Shown here one piece after another: positions 20,846 to 32,111 of a stretch of DNA of 64,000 nucleotides; the stretch's first letter is position 1, and every line of letters starts with the position of its first letter. The notes below the pieces were generated by a model. The model was not told where the DNA came from. It searched no databases and was given only the letters and a program-made list of their open reading frames with translations. The position numbers and the translations under genes were made by a program. The stretch spans positions 21,411,225 to 21,475,224 of the forward strand of contig NC_059073.1 in the NCBI RefSeq assembly GCF_020497125.1, given 5' to 3'. This stretch comes from Mauremys mutica. Taxonomy: Eukaryota; Chordata; Testudines; Geoemydidae.

Positions 20846-21881
20846 GTAATCAACGGGTAGTGATCAATTGTTCCATGTCTAGTTGGCAGCCGGTATCAAG
20901 TGGAGTGCCCCAAGGGTCGGTGCTGGGGCTGGTTTTGTTCAATATCTTCATTAACGATCTGGAGGATGGTGTGGACTGCACCCTTAGCAAGTTTGCAGAT
21001 GACACTAAACTGGGAGGAGTGGTTGATACACTGGAGGGTAGGGATAGGATACAGAGGGACCTAGACAAATTAGAGGATTGGGCCAAAAGAAATATGAGGA
21101 GGTTCAACAAGGACAAGTGCAGAGTCCTGCACTTAGGACGGAAGAATCCCATGCACTGCTACAGACTAGGGACTGAATGGCTGGGCAGCAGTTCTGCAGA
21201 AAAGGACCTAGGGGTTACGGTGGACGAAAAGCTGAATATGAGTCAACAGTGTGCCCTTGTTGCCAAGAAGGCTAATGGCATTTTGGGTTGTATAAGTAGG
21301 GGCATTTCCAGCAGATCAAGGGATGTGATCATTCCCCTCTACTCAGCACTGGTGAGGCCTCATTTGGAGTACTGTGTCCAGTTTTGGGCCCCACACTACA
21401 AGAAGGATGTGGATAAATTGGAGAGAGTCCAGCGGAGGGCAACAAAAATGATTAGGGGGCTGGAGCACATGACTTATGAGGAGAGGCTGAGGGAACTGGG
21501 ATTGTTTAGTCTGCAGAAGAGAAGAATGAGGGGGGATTTGATAGCTGCTTTCAACTACCTGAAAGGGGGTTCCAAAGAGGATGGATCTAGACTGTTCTCA
21601 GTGGTAGAAGATGACAGAACAAGGAGTAATGGTCTCAAGTTGCAGAGGGGGAGGTTTAGGTTGGATATTAGGAAAAACTTTTTCACTAGTAGGGTGGTGA
21701 AGAACTGGAATGGGTTACCTAGGGAGGTAGTGGAATCTCCTTCCTTAGAGGTTTTTAAGGTCAGGCTTGACAAAGCCCTGGCTGGGATGATTTAGTTGGG
21801 TTTGGTCCTGCTTTGAGCAGGGGGTTGGACTAGATGACCTCCTGAGGTCCCTTCCAACCCTGAGATTCTATGATTCTATGA
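20846..21881 (+). mobile_element. CR1 LINE, 5'-truncated, well preserved
   Basis: It is inserted inside the hAT MITE. It retains the RT from motif B to the C-terminus and a short 3' UTR (GGGTTTGGTCCTGCTTTGAG, GACTAGATGACCTCCTGAGG). It ends in the CR1-type tandem GATTCTATGATTCTATG. The RT frame is uninterrupted, so this is one of the youngest CR1 copies in the window. The exact 5' junction is uncertain. Confidence 0.9.
20860..21795 (+). pseudogene. CR1 RT C-terminal half, frame open but 5'-truncated
   Basis: A 311-codon frame contains [20 protein letters not shown] (motif B region), [11 protein letters not shown] (motif C, near 20985) and the CR1 C-terminal region ([39 protein letters not shown]). 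RT motif A and the endonuclease are missing and there is no genuine start, so it cannot be a working protein. Confidence 0.9.
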
Positions 21882-22059
21882 ACCCACATACATGGTTTCC
21901 GCCTTCAGCACCCCCCCTCTAAAGATTGTTCCAGCACCACTGCCTGAGCCAGAGCCCGATAGTCTACACTGCAATTAAACAGGCCCTTAGCCTGGGCCCT
22001 TTAGCCCGAGTCATCTGGCGTGGGCCAGCCACGGTGTCTAATTGCAGTGTGGACACACT

Positions 22060-24639
22060 CTGAGAGGCCAGACTCTGGCTGGAGCCTGCCCAAAGCCAGG
22101 GGAGCTTAGAAGCACACAGATCCATTGCATGGGTCTGAACACAGCTGCCTGGTGAGAATGCAGGAGAGGGAGCTCAGCTCAGCCCGGGAGTGTGACAGCT
22201 GCCTATACAGTAGAGTCTAAAACCGAAAAGCACTGACTTAGTCTTAATCAAAACATTTTGCTCTCCGCTGCCTGCATCATGGGCTTCTGTGATTTTTGAG
22301 AGCTAAGAACTAGTCTCCTCTCTGACTGACATTAATAAGAATTGTGCATCCACAGTTGTTGAGGGGAAACAAGACCCCTGTGCGCATAAACCTGTAATGG
22401 AGTTAAACAAGTGCCTCAGGAGGAGGGAAGAGCTGGGTAGAGCTTCCTAGATAGAGGTAACTGTCAAAGAGAAGTGGGCCAAAATGCCAAAGATTGGATG
22501 ACCTGTAGGATCATGACATTTAAGAGCCCAGAGGCCACACCATGAGCTGGTCTAAATCAGGGTTTGACCCCAGCAATTCACATGTGTAATAAGAGAACAG
22601 TTCAGTGGAGAAATTAGGTGATTTGGGGCATGATGCTTCATTGCCCCAGCCCTGGTGGACCAAATCTTCTGCTGGTGTAAATCAGCATTGCTTCATTGAA
22701 ATCAACGGAGCTGCACTGATTTACGTCACCATGCACACTTGTGCAAAGTGGGTGTAAAACATTACCAAATAAGAATTTTCCACTCAGCCTGATGCTAATA
22801 GTATAAATACACTTGGCTATCTCTTTGTACAGATGTAAATGACTAGACAATGGGCCAGCCATGGAAAATCAGGCCCTACATCTCTGCTTTGAAAGTTTCC
22901 TCTGCAGCCCACATACTCATACAAGCCCTGAGTCAGGAAAACACTTTAGTCCTTGTTTAACTTTAAACAAGTGCTTATGTCTTGTTGCCTTCATTGCAAC
23001 TTTAGGGAAGAACTTAAGCACCACACAAGATCCAAGGCAGTGGAGAATCAAGCTCCACATTTCTAAAAGCGTGTTAAGCACTAAATCTTGGTGCTCCCTG
23101 TAAGACTGTTACATAATCTCTTCCTTTATAGTTACTTATGGTATATTAATTTACAGTAAGGAGAGAAGCAATTGTTTACTATTAGCATAACAATTGATCT
23201 GAAATAATTAACGGCAATATTCTTTTACACTAAGCTTAAAACCACTCTCAAATTTACACCTCAAGTACATTAAAAAAAACCCAAAGCCACTGTTAATTAG
23301 AGATTTATTCAGTACCATACCTGGGTGTTTGAACAAGTTCAGCCAGGGTCTATGCAACATTCTAAAACAAATCCCCTATTTTGTCACATTTGAGAGTTAT
23401 TAATAAAAAGGGTAATTCAGCATTATAAAAGTGCGTACTTTGTCTGGGGAGGCCTAGTAGCATGTCAGTATTATATAATTCACACTATCCACACGGAGGA
23501 CCAGAAGAGAGATATCAATTGTTTGGTTGGGGAAATTAACTGAGGATTGATTCTATCTGTTTTAATTTAGCACCAGAGTGCTAGACTACCCCTAGAAATA
23601 GATGAGCTATTGATCCGACAAGAGGATAATCAGTGCATCAAAACAGGAGGAGGAGAAATTGGAACTCTTGGGGCTCTTCTGTGATTGCTGTCTTAGATAG
23701 AAAGCTACAGTCTAATTGAAGACTTCTTAACTTGCTGAGAGATCTTATTATCAAGGAGCCCTGGGAGGTAGGAACAGAGCACTGGGGGAGGGAGGGAGGG
23801 ATGGGAGAGGAACAGATGGCCTTATAGAAGGAAGGATGAGGTGTTCATAAAAAATGAATATGAAATAAATACATCTAACAGTAACAGGAAATATAAAACA
23901 CAGGGAGAGACGATCCAAAGTTATGAGAGAGCAATGCAAAATGATAGAGAAGAAGACTTGACAATAAATCAGTGAAGAAGCACAAACCAGTGATCTTCTG
24001 TCAGAGGGGCATTAACTGATCTTTACCTGTCACATATGTGCTAGGAGCTCAGGCACCAGGAATTCTGAATGGACAGTGCTCATCTATTTATTTCCCTGTT
24101 CAGTTTCTGAGGGAAGGGGAATAATTAACGATCTGCTGTCCTTTATCTCCTTGGTTGTTGGAGCAGAGCCTTTCTGGGTTCATGTTGACCACACTTACAG
24201 CAAAAGATGCTGCCTGATGGGAGTCTGCTGCCATGACTAATGTCAGAACGTCCTGACTCCTGGCACAATATGCAGCTATGTACAAATCCCTAAAAGCAGC
24301 ACTCGAGCTTAAATGTTAGAGAGAAAATGTGAGTCGGGAGAGAAGAGACCAGATTCTCTGGTTCAACCAAACAGTGCTTAACACAAGCCCAGGCTGGGAT
24401 GCAAAGGTGGCTGAAAGCCACCTTTACATTCCCTTGATTTGAAGACTGTTCTGGGCAGGTCTGCTTACTGGTGCATGTTAGAGCACTCTCAAGGCTGCTC
24501 TATTTTGCACCAGTTTCCCACAACCTCATGAATAGCATTGTCCTTTTCCTGCTGGCCACACTCCCTGCTAGGGAGGCACTATGCTACTGGAGAATTCCCC
24601 ACTAGGGGAATGGAAAGTTGGTCTTGCATTTACAGCTCT
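22060..24639. other. no gene; palindromic relic and AT-rich DNA
   Basis: A palindromic relic lies at 22660-22745. The stretch 23100-23440 is AT-rich with several TAATTA-type words. A GGGA-rich run lies at 23785-23810. No supported coding content. Confidence 0.5.
22660..22745. repeat. palindromic repeat relic
   Basis: GCTGGTGTAAATCAGCATTG and CTGCACTGATTTACGTCACC are imperfect inverted arms around CTTCATTGAAATCAACGG. It is the same design as 18785-18870. Confidence 0.55.
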
Positions 24640-24895
24640 GGATTGAAACTCAAGAGATCTGAGTTCAGTTGTAAGCTTTGTCACAGACTTCCTGAGTGAT
24701 CTTGAGCAAATCACTCAATCTCTCTGCCTCAGTGCCCATATGTAAAACAGGGATAATTACTTATCTTCCCCTGATTTGTGTTCTCTATTTAGACTGTAAG
24801 CCCTGCAGGGCAGAAACTCACTCTTATTATGTATAGCACCTAGCACAATCCGGTCCCAACCTCAAGTGTGCTACTGTAATACAGAAATTAAATAG
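24640..24895 (+). repeat. MIR-like CORE-SINE, near full length
   Basis: A tRNA-like head with a B-box-like 'gagttcagttg' is followed by the core 'cttcctgagtgatcttgagc', CCTCAGTGCCCATATGTAAA and the 3' part GACTGTAAGCCCTGCAGGGC, AGCACCTAGCACAATCC, CTGTAATACAGAAATTAAAT. It aligns along its length with the copy at 15110. Confidence 0.7.
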
Positions 24896-25838
24896 TGACA
24901 ACAAATGGTTGCTTAACCCAGGTTTACAGATTCTTTGTGCTATTAGAGCAATACAAAGCAGCCAGGATGTGCCAGTGAATTGGGCCCAAGGTATTTAGCT
25001 ATCAGCTAATGTACTTCTACAGCACCAAAATCCAGAGTATGGGGATTCCCAAATTTTTGCAGTGTGGGCAACATATTAATTGTGTCATTTTCTTGCTGAA
25101 GCTAACCTCCTCTCCCATGGGTGACTGCAGAGACCTACTCCTCTCCCATATGCAATAACGTCACATCCCTTTGGAAGTTACAGCAACTGCTTACTCACGG
25201 GCCAGCTTTAGGAGGGATTAGTGTATCTGAAACTCTCTCAAGTGCAAGCAGGATTTAGTCACTGCTGAAAATGTTAGTCACGCTGTTTGCTTCACCTCTT
25301 TGTGGCATCTCCTCCTCTCATTTGTTCTGTCTCATTCAGCTGGAAAGGAGGAGGAGGAACCAGCATCACATGACCAGCCAGCTCCCTGTAGACCACCACT
25401 CCACAGACCACTAGTTACTCAGCATGCTTCGACTGAGCCAGGCAGTGGGAACCAAGTGCAATTTGCCCCATTTGGCTGCCATTTAAATCCTGCTGGTTGA
25501 GAGACATTTATTTAGAGAGCAAATGGGCAGAGAGGAGTCACTTCCTATAACAGAGGCTTTTGTGCATATCTGGGGTCCTCGGAATACAATATAGGCATTA
25601 GGAGGAAGTGATTTCACATCGCAGGATCTCTGGAAAGGGGAGGAGGGCTTCATCCTACTAGGTGCCAAATGGCCTAATCTCACATTGTGGCTGTTATTTA
25701 TGTGCCAGCCAAGTGCTTGGTGCTGAACAGCCAAAATGAAGACAGTCCCTGCCTCAGAGTTTATAACCTACAAGTGTGACACTGAGGGAGGAGGTGCACT
25801 GGGACTCACTGAGGAAAGAGTCACTGTAGACAGTTTTA

Positions 25839-26117
25839 CAGTGTTGCCCATTCTTGCAATTTTATCACGGGTATCATGATATCAGGCAATTTTTTAAAAA
25901 GCCCCAGCTCCTGGAGTCACGTGATTATGTGAAAATGTCAGCTTTAATTTTAAATAAAACAAGTTTCTGGCCTTTGTGGTTGCAGGGAAAAGCCTGAACC
26001 CCACTAAAGACTCAAAAACCAGAAGGTAAATAAAACCCCAACATTTATTTTATTTATTTTTAATCTCATGATTTGGAGGGCCTTACTCGTGATTTTTGTA
26101 TGCATGGGATTGCATTT
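25839..26117. mobile_element. hAT-like MITE relic (CAGTGTTGCC end)
   Basis: It begins CAGTGTTGCC. The interior includes 'agctcctggagtcacgtg', TGGTTGCAGGGAAAAGCC and a right part with 'aatctcatgatttggag' that mirrors the left GGTATCATGATATC area. The right terminus is eroded ('tgcatgggattgcat' where TTGGCAACACTG-type text would be expected). The family is known to me only as a common dispersed repeat. Confidence 0.45.
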
Positions 26118-26397
26118 ATTTTTTCACATTCTTAATCTGATCATTTTTCAATGTTTATACCACTGGGCCTTGTGGAAGAAACAGAGGGTGCATGAGGCAA
26201 GGGTAAAGGCTAGGATTGGGAGGTGCAGTGGAAGAAGGCACAAGATAGTGGGAGAAGGCCATAGAACAGTTTTTGAGGCTGGGTGTAGGTGGTGGAACAA
26301 TGAGGATGATGCAAACCATGACTAAAGGTGCGATCCAATAAGAGGAGCTTCAATAGGGGTTGAGAGTACCGAGCCTGTCACAGAACCTCGCTTTACG

Positions 26398-26512
26398 GCT
26401 CTGATCCTGCAATGAATCCCACCCTTTTATCTGCACGAAGCCCTGATGAAGTCACTGGAGTTCAGTGCAGTGGTTTGTCTGGGCAGACCTCATTGCAGGA
26501 CTGGGGCCTATT
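26398..26512. repeat. palindromic repeat, CTGATCCTGCAATGA type
   Basis: The left arm CTCTGATCCTGCAATGA pairs with the right arm 'cattgcaggactgggg'. The inner parts (ATCTGCACGAAGCC / 'gggcagacc') pair weakly. It is a MITE-like foldback without a clear duplication. Confidence 0.5.
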
Positions 26513-27078
26513 TCTGCGAATAGATTCTCAGCTGTAATTGTAGACCGGCAATTTTTAGGTTTTGGCAGGAATTAGGAACATAGAATTCTGACAGTGATTC
26601 CATGATATATGTTTTCTGAACATGGCCAACTAGCAGCTTGTTGTTCTAACTGCTCAGAGCTGCTAGAGTAGCTCTCCTTACATGACACTTTTTTTCCATT
26701 TCCAGCTATCGATTAGTTAATTTTTTATTTTTTTTGTTCTCTACATCTTTACAACTTAATCCCAAGTATTATGCAGATTCAACTGAATTAAATACAGACG
26801 GTGTCTGGAATTTCACAAACAGCAGGCCTCTCTTATTCACTTGTCAGATGATGATATCTTAAGTGACGGATGAAAACGTCTCCATCAAAGTAATTAGGAT
26901 TTCTGAAATAATTACTTAAAAACTTAGTGAAATTTTAGATAAATTGCACTCATTAAAAAGGAAAGTTCACCTATCACTATAGCGAACACTGCAGCTTGTA
27001 CTAGATGCTCTAAACTAGAACGCAAAGTTTTTCAGGTAAAGTGTGTACTAGAAAGGGCTATTTAGTAGTTACAGTAGA

Positions 27079-27466
27079 CAGGGGCGGCTCTACCTTTTTG
27101 GCCGCCCCAAGCAGTCATGCGCGGGAGGCGCCCCGGAGCCACGGGAGCAGCGGACCTCCCGCGGGCATGACTGCGGAGGGTCCGCTGGTCGCGCGGCTCG
27201 GCTGGACCTCCTGCAGCTGCAGACGGTTTGCAGGTCCGGCGGCTCTGCTGGAGCTGCCGCAGGCATGCTTGCGGGAGGTCCAGCCGAGCCGCGGGACCAG
27301 CGAACTGTCCACAGTCATGCCTGCGGGAGGTCCACTGGAGCCGCGGGACGAGCGCCCCCCACCGCAGTCATGCCTGCGGCAGGTCCGCCGGCCCAGCCTG
27401 CCGCCCCCCCGGGAAAGGGCCGCCCCACGCGCGTGCTTGCCGCGCTGGGGTCTGGAGCCGGCCCTG
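27079..27466. mobile_element. GC-rich hAT MITE with perfect 8-bp duplication (copy 1)
   Basis: The ends are CAGGGGCGGCTCTACC and, reversed, CAGGGCCGGCTCCAGAC. The duplication ACAGTAGA is exact (27071-27078, 27467-27474). The interior is very GC-rich and made of direct and inverted modules around GGTCCGCTGGTC / GACCAGCG and GGAGGTCCA / TGGACCTCC. The 146-codon and overlapping frames come from this composition and should not be annotated as genes. Confidence 0.92.
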
Positions 27467-27479
27467 ACAGTAGAGGTCT

Positions 27480-27565
27480 AATAGTCAAGACTTTTGGATT
27501 CTATTCCCATCTCTCTTACTGACTTGTTATCTGACCTCTGACAAATCATTTCTCTCTACAATTCA
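27480..27565 (+). repeat. MIR-like SINE, 5' part (plus)
   Basis: A B-box-like GGATTCTATTCCC is followed by 'ttactgacttgttatctgac' and CTGACAAATCATTTCTCT. This is the degraded head and core of the SINE, directly beside the perfect target duplication of the GC-rich hAT. Confidence 0.45.
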
Positions 27566-27599
27566 GTGTACTGGTATATGGTAATAATACCTAGCTCTT

Positions 27600-27790
27600 A
27601 TGAGCACTACATCTGTAGATCTCAAATTGCTTTATAAAGGAGGTATCACGATTCCCATTTTACAGATAGGGAAATTGAGGCATGAGAGGCATCCGACTTG
27701 CCCAAAGTCACCCAGAAAACCAGTCGCAGGGGCAAGAATTGAACCGAAATCCCTGCATCCAGTCCAGTGCCCTGTCCACTAAGGGATGTA
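27600..27790 (-). repeat. MIR-like SINE (minus)
   Basis: The reversed order shows the tail GATCTCAAATTGCTTTATAA, then 'cccattttacagatagggaa', GACTTGCCCAAAGTCACCC and a reversed B-box-like 'gaattgaaccg' near 27740. It ends at 'ctgtccactaaggg'. Confidence 0.6.
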
Positions 27791-28754
27791 TTTATACTGA
27801 CCTAATTCAATGCATGGGGCGCAAAGCGGTTGCCCCGTCCATCCTATGGATGGGACGGCTCTGAAGATCCAAGTCCAAACATTGGTGGAGCTGGGCCCAC
27901 GTTCCTGAATACTGGTGGAGCACGGGCACCCCATGGGCCCATATAACTTGCCACCTATGCTTGCTGGTCCATCAGAATCACCGTTTGGTGACCCTCAGCT
28001 AAGGCCCAACTGCTTTACCCAGGGGCTTTGCCTGAATAAAGGTTTGGACAGGAGGTCCCTCCAGTTTTACGCTCTCACTCCTGAAAGATGCAGCGCACCC
28101 TGGCCTTGACCCAGCAAAAGCACTACAGCACATGCCGAGCTTTAAAGACATGAGTAGTACCACTGGAGCGATGTGACTCATGTGTCTGAAACTACACACA
28201 GGCTCAAGTACTTTGCTGGCTCAGGCCCAGAGTGCTCAGCTAAATGGCTGGGAAGAGATGGTATGTTTGAGTTCCTTTAAGCCACAAGGCTTGCTCCGAT
28301 TACTCTAGGGGAGGTTTATTTGCCCAGAGTTTGTTATAATCTTGTCTTTTTTTTTTAAACGTAGTGAATGCACCCAAACGGAAGAGGAATAGGGCACATT
28401 TTATAACCGCATGCAGAGGAATAATAAAAATAACCACTATGCACAACAAACATCCTGGGGTCTGCATGCGTAGTAGGGGATAAGAAACTGAATTAGCTCA
28501 TGTGGGATTCTCTGAACAGTTGTTTCCACCAAAGTCATAATCTCATAAATCCTACAGCCACCTCTTTTTGGTGGTCCAGACGGTGGGGCTAATGCAAATC
28601 CCCACTGTTCCCCCAACACTAAACACATTTGCAGAATCACTTCTCTCTCCTACATTTCTGTTGGCAGAAGAAGTTGTTGCGCAACGAGAGTGGGAAAGCA
28701 CAATGGACATGTGCACTGTGGTCCCCATCCTCAGTTGCCATACATTGCCAGAGC

Positions 28755-28806
28755 TCTATTTACTTCAATGAAGTTACTCTGAATTACACCAGCTGAGGAT
28801 CTGCCC
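28755..28806. repeat. half of a palindromic repeat
   Basis: TTACTTCAATGAAGTTACTC followed by 'gaattacaccagctgagg' and ATCTGCCCC is the centre and right arm of the palindrome type described at 18785. Confidence 0.5.
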
Positions 28807-31800
28807 CTTGTTCTTATCTGTATATTGCTGGTACATGAACTTACTGCCTGCTTTGCCCTGAAAGGCCACAAGAATTGGTCCGTTTATTCCTACTTCCAGC
28901 TCTTAAGTGTTTCTCAAATATCATGTGACTTATTCAGACTCTCCGGCTTTAACTGCTCATGGACGTTTACGCGATCAGCTCACAGGGAAAAAATTATCTT
29001 CAATTGTCTTAATGCATCCAGCATTTACATTTCAGAGTATTCTTTCAATAAACTGTATCAAGTAAACATAAGCAGGATTTCATTGGCCAATATTGAAACA
29101 TGAATTTGATTGCTAAATTAAATTTGCTGTACAAAGCCCAGTTCCGTTACTTTGTAAGGGCTCTATTGAAATCCCAGACAAATAGCTCCCTGACCTCCCC
29201 TTGCAGCTGAACAGGAGTGGTGCCTGAGAAAGAAGCAGTACTGAATAAGGCCCAAAGTAATTAGGGGTTGGGAGGATTTTCCCTTCCAGAAGAAAAAACA
29301 TAGTAAGTGGTTAGGGACAGAGAAAGGTTCCATGGGGTGCAAATATATGTGTGAGTGGAGATTGCTCCCCTATGGAATGAACAAGGGGGCTCTGTCCCCA
29401 GATCTCAGATTTCAGAGGATTTAAAAGAGGCCTTGGGACTTTGCACCAGTACTTTGCCCAGACTCTCAAGCAATGTTGCTCTAATGGATTCAAGCTGCCA
29501 AGGGCTTCCCCCACCTGATGGTGGTTCTGGGGTTCCCCTCTAACGATGGTGACATGCCCAGGCAAATGTTCATATAGCTTCAGCCTGTATTACATTTTCA
29601 GAATCACCCTCCTGGGATTGGTGAGTGTTTGGTGGTAGGAAGGAGGAGGTAGGGATGATGCATATTAATTCCACCTGGCTAACTGTGCGGGTCTCCTGAG
29701 CCATCTCACTGATCCCTGGAGAAGTGGAACACTGTGCTGTATGCTCAGCACACTGAAGAAGAAAAATATAAACATTTCCAGTGATTGCATTAAGTACCAG
29801 TTTGTTTGGCAAGCAGAGCTGCCTCTTTCATTGGGGTTATGAAAAGAAAAACTTAAAAGGAAAACAAAGGAATGGATTCCCTTGTCCTTCATCCCCTTCC
29901 CTGAGTGAGCACCCCCCGCACGAGAGGAGGGGTTTATCAGGCTAAGGAAGAGATTTCTTGTGGGAGTCCCTTGTTAAAGTATTGGCAGCACATCACTGCA
30001 ATGGACCTTTCCAAATAAAAACATGAGCACTCCTTTTCGTCTTGGCACTTAAGACTCGTTCCAAGGTGTCTAATGTGTAACAGGGAGTTCTGCTGGTGTT
30101 GTAAAAATACCATCTGACTTTTAACAAGACCATTAATTGATACGGTATCTTTTTGGAACTCTTGTTTAAATGGCAGTAAAATTCTAAACATTCTTAGAAG
30201 TATTAATAAAGAGGGCAATTTGACATACTTATTTCAGGAGTCTTGATAAATGAATAAATCAACAGTTAATTTCAGTGCAGGACCCCAAATTTTATCTCTC
30301 AGAGACTGCAGTTAGTAAATTCCAAAAGGGGCTCTTATCACAGTTAATTTCAAGTGGTTCACATGTGTAACAACAGCTAATTGGAACAGTAAATCTAGCA
30401 CGAACACTTATGGGGGATGCCTCTTCATCGTTTGCTTGGTTCATTCTCTATCATCTGTTTAGTTCAAAGTTTAGATGAGCTCATACTAGAATTCCAGAAC
30501 TGAACAAGCCCAGAGATTAGAAAGAGACTCATCTATCCCTCCTCCAGGCTATTCCGTCCAGTAGGTACCATCCGTTCCCAGAGAATTCCAGCCTGAGCCA
30601 AGACACACTAAGTAGACAACAGACGCTGTCCATAAACTATAACCAATATAACCTGACCCTCTCATTCATACTGTGTCTCAGCTGAGAAACGTTAATCTGT
30701 TTGCTCTCTCAGGAGAGCATCCTAACATGCTAACTGGTTACCTGTCAGAGCCACTTGCTGTAGCACCAATTTCAGTAAATACAGGAGGTGGTTTGCATAA
30801 AACTTGGCATATACACATTTCCTTACTCATCATTAAATTCTCCTTTTTAGTTGTAAGTACACACACATGCACACAAAGACAACTTTGACATGAAACACTC
30901 TTGGGTGAAGTTCCTAGAGACCTTTGTACTGTAATTTTATGTCATTTGCCTGAACATCTGGCAATGTTCTAACTGATTTTTAAAGGTGCATATTGGGTTA
31001 ATCTACACATTTACGGGTATCCGATACCCAGTAATAATACTTAACTGCCTTTGTACTTTTACAACTGTATCACTGTCTTTGAAATGTTGAGTTACACCAA
31101 TGAGGTTTGCTTGTACCGCACTACAATCAATGGGATTATTCTGTAAAGTATAAGTTAACAGCTAATTGATATTTGGATTCCTTATTCTTTATCTGTTCAA
31201 TAAAAAACATATGGTGCTCATCAGAACTGAGAGCTTTCAGAACTTCCATGTTGTCTTGAGCAATATGTGCCTCTGAACACAGTAAATCAGACTTCTGATA
31301 TATTGGTAAACCATTGTTTAGCATAACTTGTGCTCATTTAAATCAACAAATTGCTCTGATTGTTTATTCTTCAATCACTCAAGTTCAGCCAGCGCTGTGG
31401 TACAGCATGTAGGCCATTCTGCCCTGGCTATCCAATACAGTAGCAATTTGGCGAATGAATTAACAAGGCCAAGGACTCAGTTTTAGCACAATGTCTTTCA
31501 TCTCCAAAACAGGGTTTGGGAATTCTATCTGAGGGACTGAGACATAGAAAAGTGTAGATGATGGGCATTCTGGATAATTATAGAGACTAAACAGTCTCAG
31601 TAAACACTACGATATTAAAGATCAGCTGATGCTTCACTGTAGACTAATGTAAGTAACTAGCAGAATGGTGGATTTGATGTAACATTAAAATGTGTGGTGG
31701 AATTTTGGACCAATTACTGCCTATAAATGAATCTCTGTGGAACCCTAGAGGAAAGAAAATTCCATTTACTCTTGCTGTAGAGTACATTTAGTCCTGTTCA

Positions 31801-32111
31801 ATCCATTTCAGTGCACTGGGCATTCTAGAAAGATGGGTGTAGTATTATAATATTTTCAGTTCTGTGCCTTTTGAGGAGTACAGACTAGAGATCACCTCTA
31901 GCAAATAGACCATAAAATGGACAATTTGTCTAAGGACACTGCATTCTCCCACAGCCCCACTATTTATTTTGGTCTGAAGTAAACAGGATGAAATTCAATA
32001 AGGACAAATGAAAAGTACGCCACTTAAGAAGGAACAATCAGTGGCACATATACAAAATGGGAAATGACTGCCTAGGAAGGAGTACTGCAGAAAGGGATAT
32101 GGGGGGTCATA

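Larger units (their letters stand above)
20789..21942. mobile_element. hAT MITE with perfect 8-bp duplication, carrying a CR1
   Basis: The ends are CATAGGTGCTGGAAC and, reversed, CAGTGGTGCTGGAAC. The 8-bp duplication CCTGAGCC is exact at 20781-20788 and 21943-21950. Apart from the nested CR1 it holds about 120 bp of its own sequence ('ccctctggcttgaagta' on the left, 'tggtttccgccttcagca' on the right), so the original was a small non-autonomous element. Confidence 0.88.
20624..22059. mobile_element. MITE (AGGTATGTCTAAACTG ends), split by a hAT
   Basis: The left end AGGTATGTCTAAACTGCAAT matches the reversed right end AGTGTGTCCACACTGCAATT. It is flanked by CTG on each side (20621-20623, 22060-22062), a 3-bp duplication as expected for PIF/Harbinger. 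The interior is itself self-complementary in part (CCCTTAGCCTGGGC against the left-arm GCTAAGGGGC). A hAT element (20789-21942) is inserted in its middle. Confidence 0.75.
20291..22200 (+). mobile_element. possible solo LTR enclosing the 20.6-22.1 kb nest
   Basis: A TATA-like TTATAAAAG (about 20377) sits in GC-richer DNA before the nest. The outer sequence seems to resume after 22060 and closes with GGGAGTGTGACAG near 22198. Its style resembles the LTR at 4045-4749. No target duplication or exact ends were established, so this is tentative. Confidence 0.3.
24896..27070. other. no gene; hAT-like relic and AT-rich block
   Basis: Besides the repeats at 25839-26117 and 26398-26512 no feature is supported. 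The 26068-26325 frame partly overlaps the repeat and is not a gene. The block 26695-26960 is AT-rich with homeodomain-like words (see findings). Confidence 0.5.
27475..31970. other. no gene; SINE pieces at left
   Basis: Apart from the SINE pair at 27480-27790 and a half palindrome at 28755-28806, nothing is supported. A small palindrome (GCCCCGTCCATCC / GGATGGGACGGC) lies at about 27832-27860 in a GC-richer stretch whose nature is unknown. A run of T lies at 28348-28357. Frames such as 28825-29103 and 29937-30218 show no domain. Confidence 0.5.

Noticed and set aside
27041..27481. 146-codon open frame and overlapping frames, GC-rich
   Set aside because: They lie in a hAT MITE bounded by an exact ACAGTAGA duplication. 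The composition alone explains the lack of stops on several frames.
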